From Clostridium cibarium (GTDB lineage: Bacteria > Bacillota > Clostridia > Clostridiales > Clostridiaceae): 64,000 bases of DNA. The notes beneath the pieces are model-generated. The model was not told the DNA's origin. It saw nothing but the letters and a program-made list of their open reading frames with translations, and searched no databases. Positions 50,769 to 58,622 of this stretch are shown piece after piece (positions within the stretch are counted from its first letter, which is position 1; every line of letters starts with the position of its first letter). The position numbers and the translations under genes are program-made. The DNA lies in contig NZ_JACSRA010000006.1 in NCBI RefSeq assembly GCF_014836335.1, positions 109,896 through 173,895 of the forward strand, given 5' to 3'.

Positions 50769-51596
50769 TTATCTCTGTGTTACACGCTGAATATGTATAG
50801 TTAAATATAATTGCTCTTCTTCTGATAATGTCATTTCTAAATACTTTTCTATTTTAAGCATACATTCATATGCCTTTTTATATTTTGATTTAACTTGTTT
50901 TAATAAAAAGTCATCTTCTGATTCTATAATTTGTTTTTTATTTAGCCTCTGAAAGAAAAATCTTAAATGTGTAACAAATCTTTCATAGTTTAAGGAATTT
51001 TCATCAAGGGTAATATTATATGTATATTTAACAATATTTAATATATCTTGAACCATTTTTGTTTGATGTGCAATATCCTCTACTTTGCTAGTTGAATTAT
51101 TGACTTGTGCATTTATTAAATGAAGTGCAATATTTCCTGCTTCGTCTTCTGGCAATCTCTTACCAAGTTCACTCTCAATAAATTCTAATGCCTTTACCCC
51201 TATTGCAAATTCCTTTTGATAAAACTTTTTTATTTCCCATATTAATACATTTGAATTTTTAATATTTTCATCAAACATTTTTATTGCATAACTAATATGG
51301 TCAGTTAAAGTTACGTAAATATAATCATTTAATTCAACACCCAATATATTCTTTGCGTATTCAATAATATCGTAACAAAGCGAAACATGTTCTGTTGGAA
51401 CATCTTCTAATAGTAATTTAAATTTCTCTGAAGCATCTTTATGTTTAAGGATAAATGTTTTTTCTATCAATGATTCATCAACCTTATCACCAACATTTTT
51501 CTTAAATGCTATTCCACATCCCATTACAACGAACTCATGTCTATTTGTATCCTTTGCCAATATGGCGTTATTATTAAATATTTTTTTTATTACCAT
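50769..51596 (-). CDS. LicT/BglG family transcriptional antiterminator
   Basis: A 275-residue RNA-binding antiterminator. The N-terminal CAT domain (MVIKKIFNNNAILAKDTNRH, then VVMGCGIAFKKNVGD) binds RAT hairpins; two PRD domains follow (about 65-170 and 175-275) with the phosphorylatable His in TEHVSLCYD, TDHISYAI, IALHLINAQ and TIHIQRVTQ. PTS phosphorylation sets its activity. Its own leader carries a RAT/terminator, so it is autoregulated, and a second RAT precedes the esterase gene. No beta-glucoside PTS gene is in the window. Confidence 0.93.
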   Translation of the reverse strand: MVIKKIFNNNAILAKDTNRHEFVVMGCGIAFKKNVGDKVDESLIEKTFILKHKDASEKFKLLLEDVPTEHVSLCYDIIEYAKNILGVELNDYIYVTLTDHISYAIKMFDENIKNSNVLIWEIKKFYQKEFAIGVKALEFIESELGKRLPEDEAGNIALHLINAQVNNSTSKVEDIAHQTKMVQDILNIVKYTYNITLDENSLNYERFVTHLRFFFQRLNKKQIIESEDDFLLKQVKSKYKKAYECMLKIEKYLEMTLSEEEQLYLTIHIQRVTQR

Positions 51597-51654
51597 TCCT
51601 ATCCTCCCATCTGTTATATTATGTTACCATATAATATAAAAACCTCAACCAATA

Positions 51655-51690
51655 AAAAGAAATATCATGAATTTCTATTCATCAATTAAG
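51655..51690 (-). terminator. Conditional terminator in the licT leader
   Basis: Minus strand ATGAAT-AGAA-ATTCAT hairpin, extended imperfectly, followed by TTTCTTTTT. It directly follows the RAT, as expected for an antitermination switch. Confidence 0.55.
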
Positions 51691-51720
51691 GTATCGCCTG
51701 ATCGAATCAGTAACAATCTC
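51690..51720 (-). promoter_or_regulatory. RAT (ribonucleic antiterminator) site before licT
   Basis: Minus strand GATTGTTACTGATTCGATCA followed by GGCGATACC matches the RAT consensus (GGATTGTTACTG...CAGGCAAAACC) with few changes. Confidence 0.8.
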
Positions 51721-51730
51721 AATATCCGTT

Positions 51731-51744
51731 TGTAAGCGTTTAAA
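51731..51744 (+). promoter_or_regulatory. cre-like site before licT
   Basis: TGTAAGCGTTTAAA differs from TGWAANCGNTNWCA at one position (A for C near the end). Probable CcpA repression of licT. Confidence 0.45.
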
Positions 51745-51833
51745 TTTTAATTTAATGATACATTTATTTATTCCTATTGTCAACATATTTCACTTATTTT
51801 CTACTATTTTTTTATCAAATTAAATTAAAAAAC

Positions 51834-51870
51834 ATAATCACTAAAAAAACATTACTTCCTAGTGATTATA
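51834..51870 (-). terminator. Terminator after the esterase gene
   Basis: ATAATCACTA pairs with TAGTGATTAT over a 16-nt loop, followed by T-rich sequence on the minus strand. Confidence 0.7.
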
Positions 51871-51875
51871 TTTTG

Positions 51876-53753
51876 TTATTTTGCAGTTAACTTTTTATTC
51901 TTTATTGCTATTAATATACCTATTAAAGAAAGCATCATCATTAGCACAATTTTATTTATGTCTAGCAAATCCCCTGTTTTAGGCATAACTTCTCTCATAC
52001 TCTTATCTAAAGCTGAGTCTGCTATTATAAATTTTGAAAAATGGATTGTCTTAAAAATAACATTATCTCCTTCAACTCTAGTTTCTAAAGCTTCAAATTT
52101 ATTACTAGACTCATTATAATAAAATACTGATAAGTTATTTCTATCTAACTCCTTCATTTCTTCATCAGTTAAGACAATAGTTATTTCAGCTTGACCTTCG
52201 TTAAATCCATGAATTGGTGTCTTACTATCTCCATTAACAACTGATAAATTGAAAACAAATATCTTTTTAAGACCTGTTATATTTCTTGTTATATCTGAAT
52301 TTTCCTCAACATTAAAATCAAACACTATCTTAGCTCCATTAACCAACAACTTATCATCAATTACTGAAAATGGTAATCTAACAATGTTGTTTTCCGCAAC
52401 TATTTCAAATGAGCCTTTTCCATCTTTAACTGATTGAACATCAGCTATTTCAACTCTTACTCCACTTTTAAAATCTGGATTATTTATAGTTATCTTATTC
52501 ACTCCATCTTTATTAGTTATATTACTAACTATATTCTGTGATGAAGTAGAGTTATTATTAAAACCACCTACCGCTTCTTTAGATTGCGAAAATAACCAAC
52601 TCATCATTTCTTTATTATTTAAAGTAGGTACCCAAGAACCATGAAGAAGCCCACCATATAATTTTAATGAATTCATATATTCTGTAGAATATATTGTAAG
52701 CTTAGACTTATCATTTCCCAATCCTTGTAGCTTATTGTAGATATCTTTACTTATTGTACTGCTATTTGTTCCATCTTCTTCTGCATGAAATAACCATATT
52801 GGAATATTTGAAATTGTATTCAATTCAGATAAATCTTTTACCGTTCCTCTACTAGCTATTGCAACAGAGGCTGCGAAAAGATTTGGCTTTTCTAATAAAA
52901 ATCTTAATGTTAATCCGCCTCCCATTGAAGCTCCTGTAAGATATATTCTATTTTTATCTACTTTTCCCTCAGTAACTAACTTATTAATTAATTCTTCATA
53001 TGCATTAAAGAAATTTTTCATATCTTTTAATTCTGTATCTGTAAGTTCTACTGAAAATTTATATGGATATTGTGCTGCTATAACATTTGTTGCATATCCT
53101 GATTCTGCAAATGCTACCGCTCCTCTATTTGCAGTTATTGGTTTAAAATTATCTATTCCCACTTCACCTGATCCATGCATCCATATTACTAACGGTTCTG
53201 GCTTTCCTGTATTTACAGTACGTAATCTATACGGAATAGTTACACCGTTACTTCCTTTGAATGTTAGATTTTCAAATTCATCTACAGTACGTGTATTAAC
53301 CTTTGTAACATTTGTTTGAGTAAAAGATAATTCTGGATACTTGTTGCAAACTACTCCAAAATTAGATACATTTCCTCCTGGATATTTAAATGGTTTAAAT
53401 GATAACTTAATCTTATTCCCTTCCACTGTAAGATTAATTTCGTCATTAGTATAATTATCTTGTGAAACTTTGCCTTCTGAATTTAACGGGTATCCATCAT
53501 AATTCCCTGTTATATCAAAATCTGTCGCCTGTAAATCTGCTGTTTTTGACATATCATTAACATCTATTTCAAAAGAATCAACCATTACTCCCATATCACC
53601 AACATAGGTATTTGCAGTAATAGCTTGTACAGAAATAGTCTCTGTTATAATTGACTCTGTTGCTGCTTTAATCCTTGTAGATGGTAAAACAAAATTTGTA
53701 GTAGCTGCAATTATTGCTAGAGTTGTAAATATCTTTTTAAGATTTTTATTCAT
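51876..53753 (-). CDS. Cell-wall-anchored CE1-like esterase with MPKTG sorting signal
   Basis: A 625-residue exported protein with a signal peptide (1-30). After an N-terminal beta-sandwich (about 40-165), residues 170-400 form an alpha/beta hydrolase with nucleophile Ser276 in TGASMGGGLTLRF, Asp in FHAEEDGTNS, and His in GLLHGSWVP, like PHB depolymerase/feruloyl-type carbohydrate esterases. A C-terminal module (about 420-585) follows. The end is a sortase signal: MPKTGD, hydrophobic helix, then KNKKLTAK. A RAT/terminator leader and a cre-like site precede it, so sugar-controlled expression through LicT and CcpA is likely. Probably removes ester groups from plant polysaccharide; substrate inferred. 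Confidence 0.82.
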   Translation of the reverse strand: MNKNLKKIFTTLAIIAATTNFVLPSTRIKAATESIITETISVQAITANTYVGDMGVMVDSFEIDVNDMSKTADLQATDFDITGNYDGYPLNSEGKVSQDNYTNDEINLTVEGNKIKLSFKPFKYPGGNVSNFGVVCNKYPELSFTQTNVTKVNTRTVDEFENLTFKGSNGVTIPYRLRTVNTGKPEPLVIWMHGSGEVGIDNFKPITANRGAVAFAESGYATNVIAAQYPYKFSVELTDTELKDMKNFFNAYEELINKLVTEGKVDKNRIYLTGASMGGGLTLRFLLEKPNLFAASVAIASRGTVKDLSELNTISNIPIWLFHAEEDGTNSSTISKDIYNKLQGLGNDKSKLTIYSTEYMNSLKLYGGLLHGSWVPTLNNKEMMSWLFSQSKEAVGGFNNNSTSSQNIVSNITNKDGVNKITINNPDFKSGVRVEIADVQSVKDGKGSFEIVAENNIVRLPFSVIDDKLLVNGAKIVFDFNVEENSDITRNITGLKKIFVFNLSVVNGDSKTPIHGFNEGQAEITIVLTDEEMKELDRNNLSVFYYNESSNKFEALETRVEGDNVIFKTIHFSKFIIADSALDKSMREVMPKTGDLLDINKIVLMMMLSLIGILIAIKNKKLTAK

Positions 53754-53884
53754 TTTTTCTCCCCCTCGTTACTAGATTCACTATATTATTTTACAAACAT
53801 TTTCATTTTTACCTCATAACATCCCCTCCTTTTGTATATTAATAAAGCAACTCAAAATAAATATTTATAGCAATTTTAAGAAAA

Positions 53885-53929
53885 TAAAAGCCTTAATTAA
53901 TCGGAAAACGTTTCTTCCAATCAATTAAG
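53885..53929 (-). terminator. Conditional terminator in the esterase leader
   Basis: CCTTAATTGATTGG pairs over its full length with CCGATTAATTAAGG (two G-U pairs), followed by CTTTTATTTT. It overlaps the RAT by two bases, so the two structures exclude each other. Confidence 0.85.
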
Positions 53930-53957
53930 GTCTTGCCTAGTCTAACTAGTAACAATC
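53928..53957 (-). promoter_or_regulatory. RAT site before the esterase gene
   Basis: Minus strand GGATTGTTACTAGTTAGACT followed by AGGCAAGACC is a near-perfect RAT. LicT binding would melt the adjacent terminator. Confidence 0.88.
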
Positions 53958-53966
53958 CAACCGCCG

Positions 53967-53980
53967 TTGTAATCGTTTAA
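53967..53980 (+). promoter_or_regulatory. Weak cre-like site before the esterase gene
   Basis: TGTAATCGTTTAAT, two departures from the cre consensus at the 3' end; same relative position as the cre-like site before licT. Confidence 0.35.
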
Positions 53981-53992
53981 TTTTTGTTGATT

Positions 53993-54023
53993 TTATAATA
54001 CATTTTCCTATTCCATTTGTCAA
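53993..54023 (-). promoter_or_regulatory. Sigma-A promoter of the esterase gene
   Basis: Minus strand TTGACA (54023-54018), about 17 bp, then TATTAT. The RAT and terminator begin about 40 bp downstream. Confidence 0.6.
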
Positions 54024-54081
54024 TAAATTAAAAAATATAATTCAAAATACCTTTGGTTCATAATAGTATATTTTCTACGTA

Positions 54082-54110
54082 TTGACAAAAAATCAAAAGT
54101 AATATATCAT
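54082..54110 (+). promoter_or_regulatory. Sigma-A promoter of the rrf2 gene
   Basis: TTGACA (54082-54087), exactly 17 bp, TATCAT (54105-54110), directly abutting the 25-bp palindrome. Confidence 0.75.
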
Positions 54111-54135
54111 AAACTATACTAATTAGGTATAGTTT
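54111..54135. promoter_or_regulatory. Rrf2-type operator before rrf2
   Basis: Perfect inverted repeat AAACTATAC - 7 bp - GTATAGTTT at the transcription start of the rrf2 gene. The near-identical palindrome at 54616-54640 before cooS marks both as sites of one regulator, most simply Rrf2 itself. Confidence 0.7.
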
Positions 54136-54149
54136 AAGGAGTAGATATT

Positions 54150-54563
54150 ATGAACATAAATCAAGAATCTGATTATGCATTTAGAATAATACTTATGCTC
54201 TCAAAAGAAGGTTTAGATAATAGACTAGATGCTAAATCCCTATCGGAAAAAGGAAACATCCCTCTTAGATTTTTATTAAAATTGACTAGAAAACTTACCC
54301 AATCAGGAATAGTTAAATCTTTTAGAGGAGTGAATGGAGGTTATGCTCTTGCAAAGGCTCCGATAAATATAACTTTAAAAGATGTAGTTGAAGCTATACA
54401 GGGCCCTATTATAGTAACTAGATGCGTTTATGATAAAGAATCATGCAGTGCAAATAAACTGGGTCATTGTTCCATACATAAAGCTTTAATCAATATTCAA
54501 AGTACAATGGTTGAAAAATTAGAAAAAGTTAATTTTGAAGATTTAAAAAATGATCCTTGGTAA
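54150..54563 (+). CDS. Rrf2/IscR family transcriptional regulator
   Basis: A 137-residue Rrf2 protein. N-terminal winged helix (YAFRIILMLSKEG, then LSEKGNIPLRFLLKLTRKLT and SFRGVNGGYALAKAP), followed by a likely cluster-binding loop with Cys92, Cys99 and Cys107 (TRCVYDKESCSANKLGHCSI), close to the IscR spacing. It would sense iron-sulfur status, redox or a gas. The 25-bp palindromes before itself and before the next gene (158 bp downstream, same strand) indicate autoregulation and control of cooS. AAGGAG precedes the ATG. Confidence 0.9.
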   Translation: MNINQESDYAFRIILMLSKEGLDNRLDAKSLSEKGNIPLRFLLKLTRKLTQSGIVKSFRGVNGGYALAKAPINITLKDVVEAIQGPIIVTRCVYDKESCSANKLGHCSIHKALINIQSTMVEKLEKVNFEDLKNDPW

Positions 54564-54615
54564 CTTTAAATAATTATCCAAAATATATTAGGCTTTGCCT
54601 TTTATATTTTATCTC

Positions 54616-54640
54616 AAAGTATACCTAGTTAGTATACTTT
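54616..54640. promoter_or_regulatory. Rrf2-type operator before the cooS homologue
   Basis: Perfect inverted repeat AAAGTATAC - 7 bp - GTATACTTT, with the same length and nearly the same arms as the site before rrf2. A promoter (TTGCCT at 54595, TATACC inside the palindrome) probably overlaps it. Confidence 0.7.
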
Positions 54641-54720
54641 AAATTTTAATATCTATAGAATCATTAATTTTGTTATAAAACCAATGATTTTTTATAAAAA
54701 ACTAAAAGGAGTGAATTATT

Positions 54721-56595
54721 ATGTCTATGTGTCAATCAGCAGATTGCAAATTATGTGAATTTTTATCAACTAAAGAAGATGTAGAAACATCTTTCAATAG
54801 AGTAGAAACTCAAAAGGCTAAATGTAAATTTGGGAAAGAAGGTATATGTTGTAAGCTTTGTTCAAATGGACCTTGTAAGATAACACCTAAATCTCCTAGA
54901 GGAGTTTGTGGAGCCGATGCTGACACTATTGTTGCAAGAAACTTTTTAAGAGCAATAGCTGCAGGCTCTGCATGTTACCTTCATGTAGTAGAAAATACAG
55001 CAAGAAACTTAAAAAATATAGGTGAAGGCAAAGGAAATCTTAAAATCAAAAGTCCAGAGACATTAGATAAAATTGCAGAAATCTTTGATATTAAAGAAAA
55101 TGATATAAATCAAAAAGCAATTAAAGTTGCTGATGAAGTTTTAAAAGATTTATACAAACCAAGATTCGAAAAAATGGAACTAGTAAAAAAACTATCGTAT
55201 ACTCCTAGATTTAAAAGATGGGAAGAATTAAATATACTGCCTGGTGGAGCTAAATCAGAAGTTTTCGATGCCATAGTAAAAACATCAACAAATTTAAACA
55301 GTGATCCTATTGATATGTTGCTAAATTCTTTAAGCCTTGGTGTTGCCACAGGTGTGTATGGTCTAATGTTAACAAACTTATTAAATGATGTTATTTTAGG
55401 CGCGCCGAAAATAAGACAGGCAAAAGTAGGCTTTAAAGTTATAGACGCCAATTATATAAACATTATGGTAACAGGACATCAACATTCTGATATATCACAT
55501 CTTCAAGATAGATTAATTGATAAAGATATAAAAGATAAAGCTATAGCTTTAGGTGCAAAAGGTTTTAGGTTAGTTGGATGCACATGTGTTGGTCAAGATT
55601 TGCAATTAAGAGGAGAACACTATACTGAAGTATTCTCAGGACATGCTGGAAACAACTACACAAGTGAAGCAGTTCTTGCAACAGGAGGAATAGACTTAAT
55701 AGTATCTGAATTCAATTGTACGATACCAGGACTTGAGCCTGTAGCAGAAAGATTTAATGTGAAAATGCTTTGTATCGATGATGTAGCTAAAAAGAAAACT
55801 GCTGATTTTATAGATTTTAATACAATTAACATAGAAGATTTAAGCGAAAGAATTATAAATGAGGCATTAGAAAGTTATAAAAATAGAAGAAACTCAGTTA
55901 CTATTGATATTCCTAAAGATCATGGTCATGATGATGTAATTACAGGAGTTAGTGAAGGTTCATTAAAGGAATTTTTAGGTGGCAATTGGAAACCTCTTAT
56001 AGATTTAATAGCACAAGGAAAAATAAAAGGCATAGCTGGAGTTGTTGGTTGTTCAAACTTAACTGCTAAAGGTCATGATGTATTTACAGTAGAACTTACT
56101 AAAGAATTAATAAAAAGAGATATTTTAGTTCTATCAGCTGGATGTTCTTCAGGAGGACTTGAGAATGTTGGACTAATGTCTCCTGGAGCTGCTGAACTTG
56201 CTGGTGATAATTTAAAAGCTGTATGCAAATCGCTAGGTATTCCACCTGTTTTAAACTTTGGACCATGCCTTGCTATTGGAAGACTTGAAATGGTCGCAAC
56301 TGAACTTGCTGAAAATTTACGGATAGATATCCCAGAACTTCCACTTGTATTATCAGCTCCTCAATGGCTTGAAGAACAAGCATTAGCTGATGCTGCTTTT
56401 GGATTATCATTAGGATTACCGCTACATGTTGCCATTTCTCCATTTATTGATGGAAGTGAAGTTGTAACTAAAGTTCTAAAAGAAGATTTAGTAAATATTA
56501 CTGGTGGTAGACTTATCGTTGAAGAAGATGTTATTAAAGCTGCTGACGAATTAGAAAAAATAATTAAAAATAGACGTATTGGAATTAATATTTAA
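54721..56595 (+). CDS. cooS: CooS-type anaerobic CO dehydrogenase homologue with altered catalytic residues
   Basis: A 624-residue CooS homologue. D- and B-cluster cysteines are intact (Cys35, 43, 44, 47, 52, 63). C-cluster ligands are recognisable: His253 in TGHQH, Cys in GCTCVGQD, FNCTIPG, VVGCSN, SAGCSS and Cys516 in FGPCLA. The catalytic Lys (Lys563 of Carboxydothermus CODH-II, 37 residues after the last ligand) is Gln553 here (EEQALA), and the His93 position is Tyr86 (GSACYLHV). It may thus be a slow or altered enzyme. No cooC, cooF, acsB or ferredoxin gene is adjacent. Preceded by an Rrf2 palindrome; AAAGGAG before the ATG. Confidence 0.85.
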   Translation: MSMCQSADCKLCEFLSTKEDVETSFNRVETQKAKCKFGKEGICCKLCSNGPCKITPKSPRGVCGADADTIVARNFLRAIAAGSACYLHVVENTARNLKNIGEGKGNLKIKSPETLDKIAEIFDIKENDINQKAIKVADEVLKDLYKPRFEKMELVKKLSYTPRFKRWEELNILPGGAKSEVFDAIVKTSTNLNSDPIDMLLNSLSLGVATGVYGLMLTNLLNDVILGAPKIRQAKVGFKVIDANYINIMVTGHQHSDISHLQDRLIDKDIKDKAIALGAKGFRLVGCTCVGQDLQLRGEHYTEVFSGHAGNNYTSEAVLATGGIDLIVSEFNCTIPGLEPVAERFNVKMLCIDDVAKKKTADFIDFNTINIEDLSERIINEALESYKNRRNSVTIDIPKDHGHDDVITGVSEGSLKEFLGGNWKPLIDLIAQGKIKGIAGVVGCSNLTAKGHDVFTVELTKELIKRDILVLSAGCSSGGLENVGLMSPGAAELAGDNLKAVCKSLGIPPVLNFGPCLAIGRLEMVATELAENLRIDIPELPLVLSAPQWLEEQALADAAFGLSLGLPLHVAISPFIDGSEVVTKVLKEDLVNITGGRLIVEEDVIKAADELEKIIKNRRIGINI

Positions 56596-56601
56596 AACTA
56601 A

Positions 56602-56650
56602 AAGAAGTTGCAGAAAACTACCCAATTTATCTAGTATTCTGCAACTTCTT
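56602..56650. terminator. Bidirectional terminator between cooS and asnB
   Basis: AAGAAGTTGCAGAA pairs with TTCTGCAACTTCTT around a 20-nt loop. Confidence 0.8.
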
Positions 56651-56663
56651 ATTTGTAATATGC

Positions 56664-58565
56664 TTATAATGCAACTTTACCATTTTCATCATCTTCTTGA
56701 AACCCATTAATATTTTCTTCTTCTAAAGAAAATTCTTCAGCGTTTTTCTCTATATAAATTTGATGCCAAATGCAAAAAATAAATATAACCCAAATTTTTC
56801 TGGAATTATCCCTTTTATGATTCTGATGATCTTCTAGTAACTTTAAAACATACTCTTTATCTATATAATTATTAACTTTTGCATTTATTATTGTTTCCTT
56901 AACAATTTGTCCCAATCTTTGATTTAACCACACTCTAATAGGTGTTGGAAACCCAAGTTTTTTTCTATTTACAACATGTTTAGGAACTATCCCTTCAAAA
57001 GCTTCTCTTAGTAGTAATTTAGTGTTTTCTTTAGATACTCTTTTATTTAAAGGAATTTTTTCAGCAACTTCAAGCACCTCTCTATCTAAAAATGGTACCC
57101 TAAGCTCTATAGAATTTGCCATAGCCATTTTATCTCCCTTAGCTAAAATATCGCCTTCTAACCAAGTGTTGATATCTACATTTTGCATTGTAGTAACATA
57201 ATTATAGCCTTTTATATTGCTTTCATCAAAAATTCCTTTCACAACATTTTTAAATCCATACTCATCTTTATAATTTACTAAAACCTTCTTGCTCTCTTCA
57301 TCATCAAAAATTTTTGCGTTGCCTATATATCTTTCCCTAAGTGGTGTAGTACCTCTAATTAAATAATTTTTACCCTTTTTATTAGGTAGCTTCTTTGCTA
57401 TATAGTTAATAAATTTTTGTATTATCCTTGGAAGCATGAAAATTGGCTTTAATGAAAAATATTCTTTATAAATATTATATCCTCCAAATAACTCATCAGA
57501 ACCTTCTCCAGATAAAACTACCTTAACATGTTTACTCGCTTCTTTGGTTAAATAATACACTCCTATTGCTGAAGGGTCTGCTACTGGGTCGTCAAATTTA
57601 TAGACTACCTCCTTAATAGCTTTTATATAATCATCCTCTGTTATATTAATATGAATATTTTCTATATCTAAAATTTCACTGGTCTTTTTTGCAATATCTA
57701 TTTCATCATAACCAGGTACATCAAAACCTACTGTAAAAGATTTTACTTTGGGATTAGTCTTTTTAACTAAGGCTGCTATTATAGAAGAATCTACTCCACC
57801 GGATAAAAAAGTTCCTACTTCCACATCCGAAATCAAATGAGAATTAACAGAATCCTCCATAACTTTATATACATCTTCTTTACTTATATCTTGTTCATTA
57901 AAATCAATAGTATGGTATTTCTTAAAAACAAGCTTATTATCTTCAATCTTAAAATAATGAGCAGGTGGAATTTTCTTAATACCTTCTATCATAGTTCTAT
58001 CACCTGGAACATACTGAAATGATAGATATTCTTGTAGACTTTTTTCATCCACTTTCAGCTCTTTGATAAGTGGCATTAACGCCTTATACTCTGATGCAAA
58101 AGCTACAAAATCTTCGTTATCTATATAATATAATGGTTTTATTCCAAACTGATCTCTAGCCCCAAACACTTCCTTTGTATTTTTGTTATATATAATAAAT
58201 GTAAACATTCCTCTTAAGTCATATATTGATTTTTCTTTTTTTTCAATGTAATTAGTAAGCAACACCTCTGTATCAGAATTAGTTTTAAAATCATAGCCTT
58301 TTAATTCCAAATTTTCTTTTATAGATTTATAATTATAAATTTCTCCATTAAACACAATTTCATATGAATCTTTTTCAAAAGGTTGATGACCATTAGCTAA
58401 ATCAATAATACTTAGCCTCCTAAAGCCTAAAATGGCTTCTTCATCATTATAAATACCTTCATCATCAGGTCCTCTATGAACTATATTATCTAAGCATCTC
58501 CTTATTTTGTTTTCATCTATTTTACTTGAATGATTTTTTTTAAAGACTGAAATAAATCCACACAT
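56664..58565 (-). CDS. asnB: Asparagine synthetase (glutamine-hydrolysing)
   Basis: A 633-residue enzyme. The N-terminal glutaminase domain starts with the catalytic Cys2 (MCGFISVFKK) and has RGPDDEG and FNGEIYNYKSI. The C-terminal synthetase domain has the PP-loop SGGVDSSIIAAL near residue 255 and LSGEGSDELFGGY near 350. It turns aspartate, glutamine and ATP into asparagine. Length is typical of the clostridial AsnB form. An amidase role on cell wall or natural products, seen in some AsnB-like proteins, is less likely but not excluded. No operon partner. Confidence 0.92.
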   Translation of the reverse strand: MCGFISVFKKNHSSKIDENKIRRCLDNIVHRGPDDEGIYNDEEAILGFRRLSIIDLANGHQPFEKDSYEIVFNGEIYNYKSIKENLELKGYDFKTNSDTEVLLTNYIEKKEKSIYDLRGMFTFIIYNKNTKEVFGARDQFGIKPLYYIDNEDFVAFASEYKALMPLIKELKVDEKSLQEYLSFQYVPGDRTMIEGIKKIPPAHYFKIEDNKLVFKKYHTIDFNEQDISKEDVYKVMEDSVNSHLISDVEVGTFLSGGVDSSIIAALVKKTNPKVKSFTVGFDVPGYDEIDIAKKTSEILDIENIHINITEDDYIKAIKEVVYKFDDPVADPSAIGVYYLTKEASKHVKVVLSGEGSDELFGGYNIYKEYFSLKPIFMLPRIIQKFINYIAKKLPNKKGKNYLIRGTTPLRERYIGNAKIFDDEESKKVLVNYKDEYGFKNVVKGIFDESNIKGYNYVTTMQNVDINTWLEGDILAKGDKMAMANSIELRVPFLDREVLEVAEKIPLNKRVSKENTKLLLREAFEGIVPKHVVNRKKLGFPTPIRVWLNQRLGQIVKETIINAKVNNYIDKEYVLKLLEDHQNHKRDNSRKIWVIFIFCIWHQIYIEKNAEEFSLEEENINGFQEDDENGKVAL

Positions 58566-58622
58566 TTTACTACTCCTTTTCTTTTGCTCAACACAAATGA
58601 AAAATATTTTCTATTTTATACT

